From: Actinomycetota bacterium
Lineage (GTDB): Bacteria > Actinomycetota > Acidimicrobiia > Acidimicrobiales > Iamiaceae
Assembly: GCA_019639075.1 (NCBI GenBank)
Contig: JAHBSO010000016.1
Location: 1 to 51,607, forward strand
DNA: 51,607 nt
Direction: 5' to 3'
The notes beneath the pieces are model-generated. The model did not search any database and was not told the DNA's origin. It saw nothing but the letters and a program-made list of their open reading frames with translations. Position 1 is the first letter of the stretch. Each line of letters opens with the position of its first letter. Of this stretch, positions 48,675 through 51,607 are shown in pieces. The translations under genes and the position numbers were made by a program.

Positions 48675-49964
48675 ATGGGTTCGTTCGGCGAGGTCCTGCT
48701 GCTCGCGGCGCCGTGGACGGCCATCGGCCTGGTGATCGCGTTCACCGTCTTCCTCGTCGTCGTCGGGGTCGAGGTGCCCCAGCTCCTGATCGCCACGTCG
48801 TTCGGCTGCTACGTGGTCCAGATGTTGAACCCGTCGTTCGCCGTGGTCCCCGGGGTGATCGACCTCCGCCTGATCTCGGTGTTCATCGCGGGCTACCTCG
48901 TGCTGGTCCGCGGGCGGATCCCACGGGTCCAGACGTTGCGCGACGGTGCCTTTCCGGCATCCTTGGTGTTCTTCGGCATCGGGTTCGTCACCATCTCGAC
49001 CGCCATGAACATCGGGGTGGCGTTCAACGCGCTGCTCGCCGGCCTCCTGTGCATCGTGTTCGTCTGGTTCGTGGTCACCGCCGCCGAACCCGACGAGATC
49101 AGGTCGTCGATCCACATCGTGAGCGGCCTGATCCTCATCGGTTCGTTCGTGTACGTGTTGGTCGATCCCTCCGCGGCGAAGATCCACGGTCGGTGGGCGG
49201 GGCTGGTGTCCAACGCGAACACGCTCGGCGCCTTCTCCGGGATCTACTTCCTCTCCGCCCGACCGTCCCGTTCGTTGTGGTCCCTGCCGGCGACGATCAT
49301 CGGCCTCATCGGATCGGCGTCACGCTCGTCGGCCTTCGCGGTCGGCCTCGTCGCCGGTCCCCGACTCGCCGAGAACCTCGGCAAGCGGATGCGTCGGGTG
49401 GCCCTCGTGGCGGCGCTCATCGTGGCGATCCCGATCATCCACTCGGTGTTCTTCTCGGCCGGCGATGCCACCGGCTCGACCAACGGTCAGCACGGCGGGA
49501 CGCTGACGAGGACGGGCAACACGCGGATCGACCAGTGGACCGACGGGTGGCACATCTTCGTCGACCACATCGCGACGGGCGTCGGCCTGGGCAACGAGCC
49601 GCACCTGCTGTCGTCGTCGGTCCTGTCGCCGCTGGTGCAGGTCGGCCTGATGGGCATGGTCCCGCTGGCGATGCTGGTCTCCCTCGCGGTCCGCCGGGCC
49701 AAGGGGCCGCGTACGGTGTTTCGTCCGATGCTCGCCTTCCTGTTCGTCCACGGCATCTTCGAGATGTGGCTGTTCGCCGGCGGCTCCGCGTTCTTCGCCC
49801 TGCTGCTGATCGTCGCCTACGACCCCGAGCTCCACGCCCTCCGGCGGGACGGGGCCACCGAGGACGAGGTCGTCGAGGCCGACGACGACGTCGTCGACGA
49901 CGTGCTGGCGTGGGCGCCCGAGCGGCGCGGCGGGCGTCACCAACCCCGGCCGAGGCTCACGTGA
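48675..49964 (+). CDS. O-antigen polymerase/ligase-like membrane protein (Wzy family)
   Basis: 429 residues from ATG 48675; no Shine-Dalgarno is visible. About ten membrane helices (TAIGLVIAFTVFLVVVGV, FNALLAGLLCIVFVWFVV, VALVAALIVAIPIIHSVFF, AFFALLLIVAY). The signature part is the outer region TLTRTGNTRIDQWTDGWHIFVDH followed by GVGLGNEPHLLSSS, which fits the RxxxW..G...F...P..G.G pattern of O-antigen polymerases and ligases, and RWAGLVSNANTLG. The C-terminal tail is acidic and cytoplasmic (DEVVEADDDVVDDVL). Likely polymerises lipid-linked repeat units outside the membrane under control of the adjacent Wzz/kinase. Its stop overlaps the next GT4 start. Confidence 0.85.
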   Translation: MGSFGEVLLLAAPWTAIGLVIAFTVFLVVVGVEVPQLLIATSFGCYVVQMLNPSFAVVPGVIDLRLISVFIAGYLVLVRGRIPRVQTLRDGAFPASLVFFGIGFVTISTAMNIGVAFNALLAGLLCIVFVWFVVTAAEPDEIRSSIHIVSGLILIGSFVYVLVDPSAAKIHGRWAGLVSNANTLGAFSGIYFLSARPSRSLWSLPATIIGLIGSASRSSAFAVGLVAGPRLAENLGKRMRRVALVAALIVAIPIIHSVFFSAGDATGSTNGQHGGTLTRTGNTRIDQWTDGWHIFVDHIATGVGLGNEPHLLSSSVLSPLVQVGLMGMVPLAMLVSLAVRRAKGPRTVFRPMLAFLFVHGIFEMWLFAGGSAFFALLLIVAYDPELHALRRDGATEDEVVEADDDVVDDVLAWAPERRGGRHQPRPRLT

Positions 49965-51070
49965 AGGTCCTGGCCAACGTGATGTACGCCAAGGTCGGCG
50001 GCGGCCTGTCCTACGCCTGCAACCAGGTCTCGGCGCTCGCCCGCGAGCCCGACGTCGACGTGGAGCTCCTCGTGTCCCCGTGGAACGAGGAGGCGTTCCG
50101 CACGCTCGGCGCGGTGTCCGACGACGCGCTGCACCTCGTCAAGGTGCCCAACGTGCCGACCCGGTTCGCGTGGGAGCAGTTCGTGCTGCCCCGGTGGGCG
50201 GCCCGTCGGGGGTTCGACGTCGTGCTCAACTCGGGCAACTTCGCTCCGCTGGTGTGCGGCGTCCCGAACGTGATGGTCCTCCAGAACCCGAACTTCGTGG
50301 GCGACGGGCGCATCCGGGCCGCGGGCCGTGGCCTCCCGTACCGGGCGAAGATCGGGCTGAGCGTCGCCGGGATGCGGCGGGCCGACGCGGTGGTGTCGGT
50401 GTCGGACACGCTGACCGAGGCGATCGGTTCCGAGCCCGACCTCCGCCACATCGACGTCGTCACGGTGCGTTCGGCGGGACCGCCGGTGGAACCGGACGAG
50501 ATCGACCGGTCGGCCGTCACCGGGCTCGTCGGCCCGGACCCGTACCTGGTGTCGGTGGCCAACGACTACCCGCACAAGCGTCTCGAGGATCTGGGTGCCC
50601 TGGTCGCCCGGCTCGCGGACTCGACGACGGCCGTGCCGGCCCGGGTCGTGCTGGTCGGCGACATCGCGGAGGACCGTCGGGCGGCGATCCGGGCGCGGGC
50701 CGGCGAGCACGCCGATCGGCTGGTGTTCCTCGGCTCGGTGGGCGACCGTCCGGTCGTCTCGGGGCTGTACCGCCACGCGTTCGCCGCCGTCGTCACGAGC
50801 GAGATGGAGTCCTGGGGCCTCACGCTGCCGGAGGCGGGTGCCCGCTCGTGCCCGGTGGTGGCCACCGACCTCCCCGCGCACCGGGAGGTGGCCGGCGACC
50901 ACGTGCGCTACGTCGAACCCGGTGATCTCGACGCGTTCGTCTCGGCGTTGGAGGCGATCGTCGACGAACCGCGCCCGGCGCCGTGGGACATCGGTCGCAC
51001 CTGGGAGGACCACGGTCGGGAGCTGGCCGCGGCGTTGCGGGACGTCGTCGACGCCAGGCGGGCCGGATGA
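49961..51070 (+). CDS. GT4-family glycosyltransferase
   Basis: 369 residues from GTG 49961, overlapping the Wzy-like stop (GTGA). GT-B fold: VLANVMYAKVGGGLSYACN at the N terminus, FDVVLNSGNFAPL, VMVLQNPNFVG, ADAVVSVSDTLTEAI; donor half with YLVSVANDYPHKRLEDLGALV, VVLVGDIAEDRRAAI, LVFLGSVGDRPVVSGLYRHA and TSEMESWGLTLPEAGARSCPVVATD with Glu-x7-Glu. Cytoplasmic retaining glycosyltransferase. It lies between two membrane proteins of polymerase type in one overlapping operon, so it probably builds the repeat unit. Donor unknown. Confidence 0.87.
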   Translation: MKVLANVMYAKVGGGLSYACNQVSALAREPDVDVELLVSPWNEEAFRTLGAVSDDALHLVKVPNVPTRFAWEQFVLPRWAARRGFDVVLNSGNFAPLVCGVPNVMVLQNPNFVGDGRIRAAGRGLPYRAKIGLSVAGMRRADAVVSVSDTLTEAIGSEPDLRHIDVVTVRSAGPPVEPDEIDRSAVTGLVGPDPYLVSVANDYPHKRLEDLGALVARLADSTTAVPARVVLVGDIAEDRRAAIRARAGEHADRLVFLGSVGDRPVVSGLYRHAFAAVVTSEMESWGLTLPEAGARSCPVVATDLPAHREVAGDHVRYVEPGDLDAFVSALEAIVDEPRPAPWDIGRTWEDHGRELAAALRDVVDARRAG

Positions 51071-51607
51071 AGGTGCCCGCCGGTCCGTCGTGGCTCACCC
51101 GTGACCGTCGACCGGAGCTGATCGCGCTCGGGTGGGGCATCCTCCTGCCCATCGAGTACGTGCTGGAGATCCCGAACACCGTGTTCGACCTCCCGCGCTA
51201 CGTCATCGCGGGGATCATCGCGTTCGCCGCTCCCGCCACCCTCACCGGGGTCGCCCGCTCCCGCGTCGTCCGCCTCTGCGGCCTGCTGATGGTCCTCGGG
51301 GTCCTCCGCACCGGCATGGCCGTCCACCACCACGACCGGGCCGGACTCACGCTCGGCGCCGTCCTGATCGGTTCGGTGGTGTCCTGCGTCATCGTCGCCC
51401 TGCGTCCGCGCCTGCACCGCACCGTGCTGTTCGGGTACATGCTCGGCGTGACCTTCAGCGGCGTGGTCTGCCTGATGCAGGCGCTCGGCATCCCGACGCT
51501 GCGACCTCCCGGTCCGGGTGCGCAGCGCTACCCGGGCCTGTCGACCTACACGATGCTCCTGACCTGGCAGGTGCTGTTCGCGGGCCTCATCGCCGGGTAC
51601 TTCCTGC
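51067..51607 (+). CDS. Polytopic membrane protein, possible second Wzy/ligase (runs off right edge)
   Basis: 180 codons visible; the C terminus is outside the window. ATG 51067 overlaps the GT4 stop (ATGA). I translated it directly: a short charged N terminus, then repeated hydrophobic helices (RYVIAGIIAFAAPATL, LCGLLMVLGVLR, LGAVLIGSVVSCVIVAL, VLFGYMLGVTFSGVVCLMQAL, MLLTWQVLFAGLIAGYFL). RYPGLSTYTMLLTW recalls the start of the outer region in O-antigen ligase proteins (GLSxHPN type). Assignment to the Wzy/WaaL family is tentative because the diagnostic half is missing. Confidence 0.65.
   Translation, partial: MKVPAGPSWLTRDRRPELIALGWGILLPIEYVLEIPNTVFDLPRYVIAGIIAFAAPATLTGVARSRVVRLCGLLMVLGVLRTGMAVHHHDRAGLTLGAVLIGSVVSCVIVALRPRLHRTVLFGYMLGVTFSGVVCLMQALGIPTLRPPGPGAQRYPGLSTYTMLLTWQVLFAGLIAGYFL

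Overview
The window is very GC-rich, uses GTG and TTG starts freely, and chains genes by 4-base GTGA or ATGA overlaps. With the long-form RmlA and TANNNT leaderless promoters, this suggests a high-GC actinobacterium, possibly of class Acidimicrobiia. The class is inferred and no marker gene is present. The whole window is one surface-polysaccharide biosynthesis locus. It holds 39 protein genes, two of them cut by the window edges. I see no rRNA, tRNA, CRISPR, phage or insertion-sequence feature. No gene-free stretch exceeds 300 bases; the largest, 31447-31646, is a divergent promoter region.

Left part (1-30110): decoration genes. A family of very large modular proteins recurs: one partial at the left edge, then 806-3280, 6800-10069 and 26841-30110. 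They combine a TylF-like methyltransferase fold, a variant family 2 glycosyltransferase and a CmcI/rhamnosyl O-methyltransferase-like fold. The two 1089-residue members add an intact-looking SAM methyltransferase at the N terminus. Two are translationally coupled to sulfotransferases, and one operon adds an OafA-type acyltransferase. Interspersed are two PhyH-type dioxygenases, a WecE aminotransferase, a head-to-head pair of paralogous putative glycosyltransferases, a GtrB-like polyprenyl-phosphate glycosyltransferase, two GT-C-like membrane proteins, an operon of nucleotide-sugar dehydrogenase, glycosyltransferase and epimerase, and a secreted Asp-box propeller protein.

Middle part (30130-39472): a GT4 gene, the dTDP-rhamnose operon rmlA-rmlC-rmlB-rmlD, a twin 62-base hairpin repeat, and three more glycosyltransferases.

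Right part (39585-51607): initiation and polymerisation. It holds PglF-like, PglE-like, PglC-like and PglD-like genes (a bacillosamine-type pathway ending in a phosphoglycosyl transferase), GT4 enzymes, an acyl-CoA synthetase, a Wzz/tyrosine-kinase fusion and two polymerase/ligase-like membrane proteins.

Inferred joint function: a diacetamido-sugar is loaded on lipid carrier and extended by GT4 enzymes. The glycan contains rhamnose and probably uronic and 4-amino-6-deoxy sugars. The left-hand genes then methylate, sulfate, acylate and perhaps hydroxylate it, and Wzz/Wzy control polymerisation. The most novel element is the modular protein family: its TylF-like and CmcI-like domains have lost the expected metal ligands, and its GT2 domain carries an invariant non-canonical signature.
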